Notes: a model not told the origin generated them from the letters alone. 41,590 bases of DNA from Caldilineaceae bacterium (GCA_022824685.1 JAJDZJ010000058.1:1-41590); one strand, 5' to 3'. Counted from the first letter of the stretch, positions 1 through 7,995 are shown. Translations and numbers: made by a program.

Positions 1-70
1 TTTCGACGCCTGACGGCCGGTGCCGCGGCAACTTCTGCTCGCGATCCAGCAACCTGAAGCCGATTTCCAC
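1..70 (-). CDS. 5' end of an IS transposase-like ORF (runs off the window)
   Basis: A GTG codon at 70-68, directly after an in-frame TAA, opens a reading frame that leaves the window on the left. It starts V-E-I-G-F-R-L-L and contains K-L-P-R-H-R-P-S. The opposite window end has a homologous frame (V-E-I-T-L-R-L-L ... K-T-P-R-I-R-P-S). The two copies differ in DNA but keep E-I..R-L-L..K..P-R..R-P-S, which is the pattern expected of a coding region under selection. With the adjoining conserved 76-bp element this is read as the start of a transposase gene. The IS family cannot be named from 23 residues. Confidence 0.5.
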   Translation of the reverse strand, partial: MEIGFRLLDREQKLPRHRPSGVE

Positions 71-138
71 TTATTCGCGCTTTGTTCTAGCCATGATTTC
101 AACGGAATCGGCCTACAAAATTAGATGCGATTGCCCTG
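63..138 (-). repeat. IS terminal region, left copy
   Basis: 76 bp matching the reverse complement of 41455-41530 with 8 mismatches (68/76). The inner boundary is CAGGGCAATCGCATC on the minus strand; the other side runs straight into the putative transposase start. Similarity stops sharply at position 138, where the dioxygenase remnant begins, so 138/139 is probably the element-host junction. Only one end of the element is visible, so no target duplication can be checked. Confidence 0.7.
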
Positions 139-435
139 CGAGGCTGTTCTCCGGTTTGACGCCAAAGGGAGAATAGCGCATCCACGTCGGCACGAAACAG
201 AGGATGAGCAGACGCCGATTTTCGCCGTCAGCCCGCGTGGGCAGGGCCCGGCGCCAAAGATTGCTGTGCATGATGATGCACGTCCCCGCCGCGCCACGCG
301 TAGCCGCGCCAACGCCTCCCCAAGGAAGAGCGCCTCCCGGAGCAAGTACCCCTGCTCCGCCAGTTGCTCGACCTCCTGCGGCGGCGCCAGCACTTCGAAA
401 CTGCGCTCCTTGTCTTCACTGGCCACATTGGTCAT
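139..435 (-). pseudogene. Phytanoyl-CoA dioxygenase (PhyH) family remnant, internally deleted
   Basis: The minus strand from ATG 435-433 encodes M-T-N-V-A-S-E-D-K and then V-E-Q-L-A-E-Q-G-Y-L-L-R-E-A-L...A-L-A-R-L-R, which is the usual N-terminal helix and strand of PhyH-type Fe(II)/2-oxoglutarate dioxygenases. Within about 40 bases the frame changes and a second segment from about 271 reads H-S-N-L-W-R-R-A-L-P-T-R...R-R-L-L-I-L-C-F-V-P-T-W-M-R, typical of the family's C-terminal part (HSNLWHRA and a following beta strand). Roughly 150-200 residues between the two, including the first His-x-Asp iron ligands, are missing. The 3' end runs into the IS terminus at 138. The gene cannot be functional. 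The PhyH assignment rests on these two motifs only. Confidence 0.6.
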
Positions 436-512
436 AATCTCACATGTGACCGTGTGGCAGGGAAACTCCTCATACGTTCGCGGCTTTCCAGCCCAATGCC
501 GGCGCAGACTCT

Positions 513-530
513 GAACCGGCCTCTGGGTTC
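513..530. promoter_or_regulatory. Inverted repeat upstream of the sugar-acid operon
   Basis: GAACC (513-517) and GGTTC (526-530) are separated by 8 bases, about 105 bp before the first gene of the operon. It could be an operator or nothing; the arms are short and no second copy was seen. Confidence 0.2.
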
Positions 531-634
531 TAGCTAGTCTACGGCAGTTCCCGCCTCCCGCGCAAAGGCCCGCGCCGGACACTGCTTGCGGCACTGGCGG
601 CGCAACACAGTCCCAGTTCGGAGAAACTCGACCA

Positions 635-1642
635 ATGACCAAACAAAAGGTAGTTCTGAATCCATATCCCCGTCCCCTGGATATGGTCATGTCCACCCAG
701 GATGCCGAACGGCTCCACGACCTGGTCGACGTAGTCTGGGGTAAGGACGAAAACATCCCCGAGTCTGAGTTCGCCCGCGCCTGCGGCGATGCCTACGCCA
801 TCATAACCTCCTCCTGGCAGCGCAGACCTCTGGACGAAATGCCCAACCTGCGGGCAATCATGGAAACCGGCGGCCGCCATCCCAGCCCCTCGGACTTGGA
901 CTACAAGACCTGCTTTGCACGCGGCATCCGCGTCCTCAGTTGCGCCCCCGCCTACGGCCCCATGGTTGCCGAAATGGCGCTCGGCATGGCCATCGCCGCC
1001 GCCCGCGGCATCGTCAGCGCCCATCGCGACTTCGCCGCCGGCGAGGAGCTCTACCTCTACCCCAGCAACAGCGCCGCCTTTACACTCTACGACCAGCCCG
1101 TCGGCTTTATCGGCTTCGGCGGCCTGGCGCAATCACTCAAGCCGCTTCTGGCCCCCTTCCGCTGCCCGATTCAGGTCTACGATCCCTGGCTGCCCGCCAG
1201 CTTCATAGAGGAGCGCGGCTGCGCCCCGGTCAGCCTCCGGGAGTTGCTCTCAACAGCACGCGTCATCTTCGTCCTGGCCATTCCCTCCAACGAGAACAGA
1301 GCCATGCTCGACCGCGAGCTGCTCTCGCTGATCGGGTCCGATGCCGTCCTCGTCCTCATCAGCCGCTCCCACCTGGTCGACTTCGACGCCCTCACCGACC
1401 TGCTGCACCAGGGCCGCTTCCGCGCCGCCATCGACGTCTTCCCGCAGGAGCCCCTGGCCGCCGACCATCCCATCCGAACCGCCCCCAACACGATTCTCTC
1501 CGCCCATCGCGCCGGCTCCGTCTGGCAGGACATGCACAACATCGGACGCATGGTCGTCGACGACCTGGAAACAATGCTGGCCGGCCTGCCGCCGACCAGG
1601 ATGCAGACCGCCCAACCTGAAATCGTCTACCGTCTGCCGTAG
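635..1642 (+). CDS. D-isomer-specific 2-hydroxyacid dehydrogenase family protein
   Basis: 335 residues, the usual length for this family of cytoplasmic NAD(P)-dependent enzymes that interconvert 2-hydroxy and 2-keto acids. The nucleotide-binding turn G-F-I-G-F-G-G-L-A is at 157-165. The three catalytic positions are present: Arg244 in I-S-R-S-H-L-V-D, Glu272 in D-V-F-P-Q-E-P-L, and His291 in S-A-H-R-A-G. The R-S replaces the usual R-G, a mild variation. The N-terminal substrate domain starts with an atypical V-V-L-N-P-Y-P-R. A GGAG lies about 12 bases before ATG 635. It is the first gene of a plus-strand operon with a mannonate dehydratase-like gene, so a sugar-acid-derived substrate is likely, but the exact substrate cannot be read from sequence. 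Confidence 0.85.
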   Translation: MTKQKVVLNPYPRPLDMVMSTQDAERLHDLVDVVWGKDENIPESEFARACGDAYAIITSSWQRRPLDEMPNLRAIMETGGRHPSPSDLDYKTCFARGIRVLSCAPAYGPMVAEMALGMAIAAARGIVSAHRDFAAGEELYLYPSNSAAFTLYDQPVGFIGFGGLAQSLKPLLAPFRCPIQVYDPWLPASFIEERGCAPVSLRELLSTARVIFVLAIPSNENRAMLDRELLSLIGSDAVLVLISRSHLVDFDALTDLLHQGRFRAAIDVFPQEPLAADHPIRTAPNTILSAHRAGSVWQDMHNIGRMVVDDLETMLAGLPPTRMQTAQPEIVYRLP

Positions 1643-1753
1643 CAGCCAAAATGAACTGCCTACTCAGCCCGCCGCCATGTGCCGGTAAACTGTGTAGCCT
1701 CCCTCGAATGTCCGCTTTCACATCGTTCACCCTATACGAACCCGGAGCCGAAC

Positions 1754-2767
1754 ATGAGAATCTGCGTTTACGCTACCCTGCCCGACAAGGACAACTTCCT
1801 CGGCTTTCTCAAACAGTACGACATCCTCGACGTCGCCCTCAGTTCCAACTCCCATCCCGAACACCGCACACGCTTCTCACCCGACGCGGCCGTCAAACCA
1901 GGCGCCTTCTGGGACTTCCAAACCCTGTTGTGGGCGCGCACCCAGTGCGAAGAAGCCGGCCTCAACCTCGTCTCCATCGAGAATCCCCTGCCGAACTGGT
2001 GCTATGAAAAGATCGTCATGGGCCAGGAAGGCCGCGACCAGCAGATCGAAAATGTCGCCGAGACCATCCGTAACATGGGCCGCGCCGGTGTACCTGTCTA
2101 CGGCTACCACTGGATGGTCAATCAGCCGGGCGTCACCCGCAACTCCTGGCGCACATCGCTCACCACGCCCGGTCGCGGCAACGCCCAGGTAAGCCGTTTT
2201 GAACTGGAGTTGGCCGATCGCGGCCCCCTCTTCCGTGAACGTGAGTACAGTCACGAGGAGATGTGGAGCAACTACGAATACTTCATCAAGGCGATCGTCC
2301 CCGTGGCAGAGGAAGCCGGCGTCAGACTGGCTCTCCATCCCGATGACCCGCCCGTCGAAAAGCTGGGCGGTATGCCGCGCCTGTTCTGCAATCCACAGGG
2401 CTTTCAGCGCGCCATGGACATCGCCGACAGCCCGGCAAGCGGCCTCAACTTCTGCCTCGGCAACTGGACCGCCATGAACGTCGACATCCACGCGGCCATC
2501 CGCCACTTTGGCGGCCGCGGGCAGATCGTCTACGGGCACGTTCAGGGCGTACAGGGCGCCGCGCCTGATTTCCGCGAGTGTTTCCTCGAAGAGGCCGACT
2601 GCGACTTTCTGGAGGTATTCAGGACTTTCAGGGAAGTTGGCTTCGACGGCGCCCTCATCCCAGGCCATTTCCCCCATACGATCTATGACGACGTGAGCCC
2701 GCATCAAGGGCTGCTCTACTCGGCCGGTTACATCAAAGGGCTTCTCAAGTCACTCGAAGCAGAATAA
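1754..2767 (+). CDS. Mannonate dehydratase-like protein (UxuA family TIM barrel)
   Basis: 337 residues from ATG 1754, chosen because GGAG lies 7 bases upstream and the protein then begins directly with the first barrel strand (M-R-I-C-V-Y-A); an earlier in-frame ATG at 1679 would add 25 residues without similarity. Family landmarks are L-H-P-D-D-P-P (194-200, with metal-ligand candidate His195), L-N-F-C-L-G-N (231-237, equivalent to the Cys-x-Gly segment), and G-H-V (261-263). UxuA converts D-mannonate to 2-keto-3-deoxygluconate using a divalent metal. The Asn in C-L-G-N where UxuA usually has Ser suggests a divergent subgroup, so the substrate may be another aldonate. It sits 111 bases after the dehydrogenase gene. 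Confidence 0.8.
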   Translation: MRICVYATLPDKDNFLGFLKQYDILDVALSSNSHPEHRTRFSPDAAVKPGAFWDFQTLLWARTQCEEAGLNLVSIENPLPNWCYEKIVMGQEGRDQQIENVAETIRNMGRAGVPVYGYHWMVNQPGVTRNSWRTSLTTPGRGNAQVSRFELELADRGPLFREREYSHEEMWSNYEYFIKAIVPVAEEAGVRLALHPDDPPVEKLGGMPRLFCNPQGFQRAMDIADSPASGLNFCLGNWTAMNVDIHAAIRHFGGRGQIVYGHVQGVQGAAPDFRECFLEEADCDFLEVFRTFREVGFDGALIPGHFPHTIYDDVSPHQGLLYSAGYIKGLLKSLEAE

Positions 2768-2827
2768 TCGTAGCAATTTAGGATCCGCCGAAAATCCGTA
2801 CAACAACATTGAGGGAGAAACGGACCA

Positions 2828-3508
2828 ATGTATCTGATTCTGATCGGCTGCGAATATGCTGGCACCACAACGCTGGCCAACGCCATCAACGAGTGGACCA
2901 AAGAGTCCCTGGGCGCCGAGTTCAAACTGATTCACGACCATAACAAACTGCCCGATACAAAGCCGCACGGCCCGGCGCTCACGCCCGAAGATATCGCCGC
3001 ATTCCAACAGCTCAGCCCCCGCCTCACCGAGGTGATCCAGCGCCATAATCTCTACTACCACACGCCGTGGGCGTCGGGCTCCGAAGATAACTTCATGGGG
3101 ATCGGCCTCTACTTTGACGAGTTGGTCTACGCGCCCAAGTACTACGGCTACGGCGGCCGCGGCCAGGACGGCGACCGGGGGGTGATCTCCCGTATGCTCG
3201 AACAGCGGATCCTCCAGTTCAGGCCCGATGCCGTCCTGATTCTCGTAGAAGCCGCGCCCGATGTGATCCGCAAGCGCATGGCCGAAAGCCCGCACCCTTA
3301 CCCTGTCGTGCCCGAAGAAGATGTCGAGCATATCATCCAGCGCTTCCAGGAAGAGTTCGACAACTCGCTGATCCGGCAGAAGTTCACCCTCGACACATCA
3401 ACGGCAACTGTAGCGGAATCCGTAGAGCAGTTCGCCGCCAGAATTCAGCCCTATCTGACCGCAGGTGACCTCTTGCGGCAGGCCCTCCAACGGGGAAAGG
3501 CGGGCTGA
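2828..3508 (+). CDS. Hypothetical P-loop-NTPase-like protein with variant Walker A
   Basis: 226 residues, not assigned to a named family. It opens like a small nucleotide or sugar kinase: a hydrophobic strand M-Y-L-I-L-I-G followed by G7-C-E-Y-A-G12-T-T-T, which matches the Walker A layout GxxxxGK[ST] except that the lysine is Thr13. A later strand A-V-L-I-L-V-E-A-A-P-D-V-I-R-K-R-M resembles the segment before the LID region in nucleoside kinases (hydrophobic strand, then Arg-rich helix). The middle holds a Tyr/Gly-rich stretch (K-Y-Y-G-Y-G-G-R-G-Q-D-G). No signal peptide or membrane segment is seen. GGGAG lies ahead of ATG 2828, and the gene is 60 bases after the UxuA-like gene and 4 bases before the amidohydrolase start, so it is part of that operon. 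A kinase or a nonfunctional P-loop role are both possible. Confidence 0.65.
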   Translation: MYLILIGCEYAGTTTLANAINEWTKESLGAEFKLIHDHNKLPDTKPHGPALTPEDIAAFQQLSPRLTEVIQRHNLYYHTPWASGSEDNFMGIGLYFDELVYAPKYYGYGGRGQDGDRGVISRMLEQRILQFRPDAVLILVEAAPDVIRKRMAESPHPYPVVPEEDVEHIIQRFQEEFDNSLIRQKFTLDTSTATVAESVEQFAARIQPYLTAGDLLRQALQRGKAG

Positions 3509-3512
3509 TCCA

Positions 3513-4922
3513 GTGAACAAGCGCCCGTGCGACATTCTCATCCACAACGGTCAGGTCATCACGATGGACGTGGCGCGTTCCGTATACAGTCCCGGAGCCG
3601 TGGCCGTCAAAGGAACGCGCATTCTGGATGTTGGTCCCGATGCCGAACTGCGGCAACGCTACCACGCGGCGGAAACGCTGGACGCCGAAGGAGCCGTCAT
3701 CCATCCCGGTTTCATCGACACCCACAATCATATTGTGCATACCACCAGCCGCGGCGTCTTCGACAACATCTTCGATATCGACGCGCTGCCTGTAAAGTTC
3801 GCCGACCTCAAAGCCGGCGTAACCCCGGAAGATGAAGCCGCGGCAACCGCCATGGCCGCTGTCGAAATGTTGCGCTGCGGCTTCACCATGTTCATCGAGC
3901 CGGGTTCTCTTTTCGATACCCGCGCCGCCGCCGAAGCAGTCGAACGGGTGGGTATGCGAGCGCTCTTCGCAGCCCCCTACCTCTGGGACCGCCGCGAAAC
4001 CTTCGACGCCATGCCCGCGCTCGAGAGCGACAGCCTCATGGCCCGCGTGCCCATCGACCGCGACCGGGCCATCAGCCAGCTGGACGCCGAGCTGCATCGC
4101 AACCAGGACCCCGAAGCGCTCGTGCGCGGGTACGTCGCCATCTATGGCGTAGGCACCGCCTCGCCCGAACTCATGCAAGCCGCCCATGCCTGCGCCCGCG
4201 AAAACGGCGTGCCTCTGCAACTGCACGCCAGCTACGCGCCAGGAGAGGGTGAAATCTACCGCGCCGTCAACGGCGTCAGCCAGCTGGTCCACCTGCGCGA
4301 ACTGGGCGTCCTCGACGAGAATACCGTCGTTGTCCATGCCAATCTGCTGGACGACGAAGAGGAAGTCGCGGTTGAGCAATCAGGCTGCCAGATCGTCTGG
4401 TGCCCGATCACCTACTTTTCCCTCGGCATCGTGCGCAGCGCCAGCTTCAGGATGACACAGCGCCACCGCCGCGGCGTCCGTGTCTCGCTTGGCGTAGACG
4501 GCGCCTTCGACTGCACGCCGGCCGAGCTCATGCTTGCCGCCCACCTCGCCGCACGCGCCGGCGACGCTCCCCTGCCCCCCGCCGCCCTGCTCGAAATGCA
4601 GACCGTAAACGGCGCCGCCGCGGCTGGCCTGGAATCCGAGTTCGGCAGTCTCGAGCCGGGCAAGCGCGCCGATGTCGTCCTGCGCTCCCCCCACGCTGCC
4701 GGAACCTATCCCGCCGTCAACCCCGTCCATCTTCTGGCGCTGACAATGGGGTCCGGCAGCGTCGACACAGTTCTGGTCAACGGCGAAACTGTCCTGCGCA
4801 AAGGCCACTCTACCCGCGTCGACGAGCTGGAAATCAGCCGGGCCGTCACCGCCTCGGTCGCCGCCCGGGCCGAGCGGCTAGGAATCAGTCCGGAGCCCGG
4901 AGGGACAGTCTTGGAACGATAG
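3513..4922 (+). CDS. Metal-dependent amidohydrolase (cytosine deaminase/TrzA-like subgroup)
   Basis: 469 residues from GTG 3513. The start is placed 4 bases after the previous stop, with a purine-rich GGGGAAAGG upstream; an ATG at 3465 would instead overlap the previous gene by 44 bases. The N-terminal beta sandwich begins C-D-I-L-I-H-N-G-Q-V-I-T-M-D. The metal site is complete for this subtype: H-x-H in I-D-T-H-N-H (His71, His73), a histidine in L-Q-L-H-A-S-Y, another in V-V-H-A-N-L-L, and an aspartate in L-G-V-D-G-A. The C-terminal L-E-P-G-K-R-A-D-V-V-L is characteristic of the superfamily. These enzymes hydrolyse C-N or C-Cl bonds of ring compounds or deaminate purine-like substrates; the substrate here is unknown. 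Last gene of the 635-4922 operon. Confidence 0.8.
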   Translation: MNKRPCDILIHNGQVITMDVARSVYSPGAVAVKGTRILDVGPDAELRQRYHAAETLDAEGAVIHPGFIDTHNHIVHTTSRGVFDNIFDIDALPVKFADLKAGVTPEDEAAATAMAAVEMLRCGFTMFIEPGSLFDTRAAAEAVERVGMRALFAAPYLWDRRETFDAMPALESDSLMARVPIDRDRAISQLDAELHRNQDPEALVRGYVAIYGVGTASPELMQAAHACARENGVPLQLHASYAPGEGEIYRAVNGVSQLVHLRELGVLDENTVVVHANLLDDEEEVAVEQSGCQIVWCPITYFSLGIVRSASFRMTQRHRRGVRVSLGVDGAFDCTPAELMLAAHLAARAGDAPLPPAALLEMQTVNGAAAAGLESEFGSLEPGKRADVVLRSPHAAGTYPAVNPVHLLALTMGSGSVDTVLVNGETVLRKGHSTRVDELEISRAVTASVAARAERLGISPEPGGTVLER

Positions 4923-5571
4923 CGTTTAGGGTTCCCTCCGGGTGAAAAGAGGAAATCGACAGCGGCTATCGGCAAGAGCCGTAGCGCGGCGTTTCGTTCG
5001 TACCAAGAGTGAGATGAGAAGAGGCTGCTCAGGATATGGGGACGAGTTGTCGACGTAGCAATTCATCCCAATGGAAGATGAGGAGTGAGTGGCGAGGGGG
5101 TGCGATCCCGGTCCTCTTGAGCCTTCCCCCTCATCGGTAGAGATTTGAGGTACAGCCACGGATCGCCGGTGACGGCGTAGACGGAGGAGACCGGGTTCTG
5201 GTTATGCATCACATATATATGTATATGTAGATTCATTTAGTCGACGCAGTATTGGCACAGGAGATTACAGAGGGCGCCCCCTTGTGGGCGCTCTTTGTCA
5301 TGTTTGGCTGCAGGAAGCGGGGAAGCGCGAATGCCGCGGGTTGCACGGCGGCGTCGGAGGGGCCTGGGCGGCTGCGCGCTTTTTCGCCTTTCCGTCGAGC
5401 GGCAGTTCTTGGGGGGCAGGTCACCTTCCTGGCCTAAGGGTCCAGGAGGCCATGAAGTGAGATAGCGGTATATGAAACTGCGGTGCGCCATCTGAGCGGA
5501 AGATGGGAAGCAGGCCGTTCGTTGAATCGGCGTCATCAGTTCACCGCGGCTGAACTATCTTTCAACGTATC
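4923..5571. other. Intergenic region without a recognisable gene
   Basis: About 650 bases. Open frames here are short and show no family motif. Visible structures are a pair of complementary runs GAGGGGG/CCCCCTC (about 5094-5132), an AT-only palindrome ACATATATATGT at 5211-5222 that stands out in GC-rich surroundings, and a GC-rich hairpin at 5271-5294. I see no tRNA or other known RNA in it. Confidence 0.5.
5271..5294. terminator. GC-rich hairpin, possible terminator
   Basis: AGGGCGCCC (5271-5279) pairs with GGGCGCTCT (5286-5294), 9 pairs with one G-U and a 6-base loop, followed by TTGT. It is 350 bases beyond the last gene of the plus-strand operon and facing the end of the broken membrane-protein gene. 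The T run is too short for a confident intrinsic terminator. A similar GGGGCGCCCC...TTGTGGGCGG sequence occurs near 18858, so it may be a dispersed repeat. Confidence 0.3.
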
Positions 5572-6039
5572 TCAGGACGTAGGTTTCACGCTTTGTCTGA
5601 TTTCCCCATAGTCGTTTCCAATCACTCTCGCGAGTGCGACTAAGCCTGCTATGACCACCGGAATCAGACAGGCGAGGAGGAGCCGGCCCTCACAGTGGAA
5701 CTCATTCACTTACCAGGCATCCCCCTCGCAATCGACACGAACCAGGACCAAAACTTGACTGAACAGAACTATGGTCATGGGAAGCAGCAGCAAGGTTCCG
5801 GTTCGCGCATGTGAAACCTGTCTTGAGACCAAAGGGATAGCCACCGCCAACAATGCCGGCAGCGCCAAGCCAAGGGCGAGGTAGTTTTACCTTGCGCCGG
5901 CAAGCCTGTTGTCCAGATAGGCCATGTCGTCACAGTTGATTTGCGCCAAACGCGTCCTCAGCGCGAAATGGGCCGCTGTAAGGCCTGCCATGAGTAGCAC
6001 ATTCACAGTCAACCGTTTTCGACTCTGTTTCGTGTACAT
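5572..6039 (-). pseudogene. Small multi-spanning membrane protein interrupted by two in-frame TAA codons
   Basis: Starting at ATG 6039 (M-Y-T-K-Q-S-R-K-R-L-T-V-N-V), one single reading frame reaches a TGA at 5574-5572, 156 codons in all, broken by TAA at 5889-5887 and TAA at 5712-5710. The three pieces read as one plausible protein: a first hydrophobic segment near the N-terminus, then after the first stop N-Y-L-A-L-G-L-A-L-P-A-L-L-A-V-A and L-L-L-L-P-M-T-I-V-L-F, and after the second stop L-L-L-A-C-L-I-P-V-V-I-A-G-L-V-A-L. Four hydrophobic segments in total. No family is recognised. A change of TAT/TAC to TAA would explain both stops. The conservative reading is a recently inactivated gene; other genes in the window end in TAA normally, so genome-wide recoding is excluded. 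Confidence 0.45.
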
Positions 6040-6277
6040 GGGACCCGCCGGGAATCAAAAGCGATCCGAACCGACCTCCGCTCCAGAAGGTCTGTAGGCT
6101 TGCGGCAGAAGCGGCGGCAGGCGGTCAAAGAAGAGAATGTCGCGCAAGCAGTTCCCACCAAGCTGCGGGACCGGACTCTGTCCCTCCGGCGGCGGCCATC
6201 CTCGAAGTTCTGGGCCGTCAGGCTACTAACGGCCTGGTTTATATCGTATGTGATCCCCGGGCAGCTCCGCCGACTGG

Positions 6278-6865
6278 TCAGTTCTGGCGCAGGCCGGCGG
6301 CTACGCGCGTTTCGGATTCAACTGCGGCCGGACCAGGCAGGCTGAAGTCGACGCTGTAAATGTTGTTGGCGCCGGCCTCGATCGCGGCGTCCAGCACGGC
6401 GTCGATTGAGTCCAGATCCCGAATCGTGATGAAGAGGGTGTTGCTGGCGTAGTAACGGGTCTGATTTTCATTGAGCAGGCCGTTCGGGCCCAAGCGCTCG
6501 GCGAAGATATTGAGGTGACTGATGCGGATGTCCGATTCGTCGATGTTCTGGGCGACGAGCGCGGCCCATACATCCGTCATTACGGCCTGGGCGGCTGAAG
6601 AGGCTTCCTTCACGGTTGGGCGCAGGATTTCCACCCCTATGGTGGCGGTTGCCAGATCCGGTTCGATGCCGGCAGCGCCTTTGTCCGCGGCGGTCACGGG
6701 GTGCGGGGCTGCCGCGGCTGGGGGCTCAGTGCCCGTCGACGTCAGGAAGGCTGCGTCTGCCAGCACGGACGGCGTTCCGGGAAGCAGCGCGAAGAGAGCG
6801 GTCAGGCTGAATGCCAGTATCATGCCGAGGTCAACTGCCATTCTGATTGGATTGGTGTGCGGCAT
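6278..6865 (-). CDS. SIMPL domain-containing protein (DUF541), C-terminally short
   Basis: 195 residues. Residues 1 to about 37 form a signal-peptide-like segment (I-L-A-F-S-L-T-A-L-F-A-L-L-P...S-V-L-A-D-A), so the protein is exported. From about residue 68 it follows the SIMPL family: E-P-D-L-A-T-A-T-I-G-V-E, A-L-V-A-Q-N-I-D-E-S-D-I-R-I, R-Y-Y-A-S-N-T-L-F-I-T-I-R-D-L, then A-G-A-N-N-I-Y-S-V-D-F-S-L. Family members normally continue 50-60 residues after this point; here the frame ends at G-L-R-Q-N soon after E-S-E-T-R-V-A-A, so the C-terminal helix and strand are lost, probably by a frameshift or deletion. AAGGAG lies 10 bases before ATG 6865. SIMPL proteins are linked to oxidative stress and envelope functions, with no known catalysis. 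It is divergent from the XRE gene. Confidence 0.7.
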   Translation of the reverse strand: MPHTNPIRMAVDLGMILAFSLTALFALLPGTPSVLADAAFLTSTGTEPPAAAAPHPVTAADKGAAGIEPDLATATIGVEILRPTVKEASSAAQAVMTDVWAALVAQNIDESDIRISHLNIFAERLGPNGLLNENQTRYYASNTLFITIRDLDSIDAVLDAAIEAGANNIYSVDFSLPGPAAVESETRVAAGLRQN

Positions 6866-6974
6866 TGCATGTCTCCTTGTCTTGGCCGCTACTGCCGGAT
6901 TGTGCCGGCGCGAAGGGCCCTATATACTTGTGGGGAACAGTATACGCGCCTTCAACGGGATCTGGCTCGCTCAG

Positions 6975-7012
6975 ATGTACCGATACCGGCAGGTCGAATG
7001 TACCAAAATCGG
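6975..7012. promoter_or_regulatory. Direct repeat, candidate operator in the SIMPL/XRE divergent promoter region
   Basis: ATGTACCGATACCGG (6975-6989) and ATGTACCAAAATCGG (6998-7012) match at 12 of 15 positions and start 23 bases apart, close to two helical turns. They lie in the 242-base region between the divergent SIMPL and XRE genes, about 95 bases before the XRE start, as expected of an autoregulatory binding site. A TTGACG follows at 7021-7026 but no good -10 is seen. Confidence 0.35.
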
Positions 7013-7107
7013 TATATCGCTTGACGAAAGCGCGTTTGGTGGGGGCATCAGCGGCGCGTGCGCGGTATTGTATCTGATTCGAGAGCGCCGGCAGCGAGGA
7101 GGAGGGG

Positions 7108-7995
7108 GTGGAGCACAAGGGTTTCGGCCGGATCGTGACCGCGTTGCGCAAGGAGCAGATTGACTTTGCCAGCGGGCACAGTTGGAGCCAGCATCGACTG
7201 GCCGACGAGACAGGGTTGACGTTGCGGATAGTGGGCAAGATCGAACGGGGCGAGCAGGCGCGGCTGGACGGGGAGATCCTGGAAGGGTTGGCGCAGGCCT
7301 TTCAACTCACATCGTTTGAACGCCGGGAGTTCTTTGCCATGGCCAGCGAGGTGACGGATGCAGGGCTCGTGCGCGCCGCCCTGGGGAGCGAGGAGGTGTT
7401 CAGGCAGGTCTGGGCATTGCTGGACACCCTGTGCGCGCCGGCCTTCCTCATGGACCCTTTTGCCGACATCATCGGCGTCAATCGCGCCCTGCTTGCTTTT
7501 CACGACCTGAACCTGGCGCAACTCAAGGCTGCCCGGGCAACTGCCGCCGGCGCAAACAACATCGCCTTTCTCCTGGCCCCCGATGGACGCCTGCGGCAGA
7601 TGTTGGGGCGCGGCTGGCGGCCGATCGCCCTCGCGAATGTGCAGCAATGGCGGGCCATGACCCTGCGTTACCGGCACACGCCCCGCTTCCGGCAGCTCTT
7701 CACCGCCCTGTCCGCCTATTCCGACTTTCAGAGGCTGTGGGAGGACAGCCACGGGGACGGTTACGACGATTACAGCCGTCTGCGCAGCTATTCCTACCTG
7801 CACGGCGCGCACGGTCCGGTCGCCTACGCTGTGTTTACGAACACCAGCCTCAGCGGCTATGGGGAGCTGTATCTTTCCACCTTTGTGCCGCAGGACGGCG
7901 TCACGACCGTTCTTTTCCAGGAACTGGCGGGGAAGAGGGGCGAGGCGTTGTCGCTCACGCCCTGGCCGAATTCCAGCCTGGGGTGCAGTTTTTAG
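7108..7995 (+). CDS. XRE-family transcriptional regulator with MmyB-like ligand-binding domain
   Basis: 295 residues from GTG 7108, with GAGGAGGAGG 3 bases upstream. Residues 6-70 form a Cro/CI-type helix-turn-helix (L-R-K-E-Q...[23 protein letters not shown]). Residues about 100-280 match the MmyB-type PAS-like sensor domain: [22 protein letters not shown], then [14 protein letters not shown] and a C-terminal [11 protein letters not shown]. Such proteins bind DNA as repressors or activators in response to a small, often lipid-like ligand. Divergent from the SIMPL gene and directly ahead of the decayed xylA/xylB genes, so it may once have controlled them, but that is only a positional inference. 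Confidence 0.8.
   Translation: MEHKGFGRIVTALRKEQIDFASGHSWSQHRLADETGLTLRIVGKIERGEQARLDGEILEGLAQAFQLTSFERREFFAMASEVTDAGLVRAALGSEEVFRQVWALLDTLCAPAFLMDPFADIIGVNRALLAFHDLNLAQLKAARATAAGANNIAFLLAPDGRLRQMLGRGWRPIALANVQQWRAMTLRYRHTPRFRQLFTALSAYSDFQRLWEDSHGDGYDDYSRLRSYSYLHGAHGPVAYAVFTNTSLSGYGELYLSTFVPQDGVTTVLFQELAGKRGEALSLTPWPNSSLGCSF

Noticed and set aside
5211..5222. AT-only palindrome ACATATATATGT as an origin or attachment site
   Set aside because: Single occurrence, no neighbouring integrase, iteron or DnaA-box cluster seen.
5572..6039. Stop-codon reassignment of TAA
   Set aside because: Intact genes in the window, such as the UxuA-like gene, end in TAA, so reassignment would extend them wrongly.
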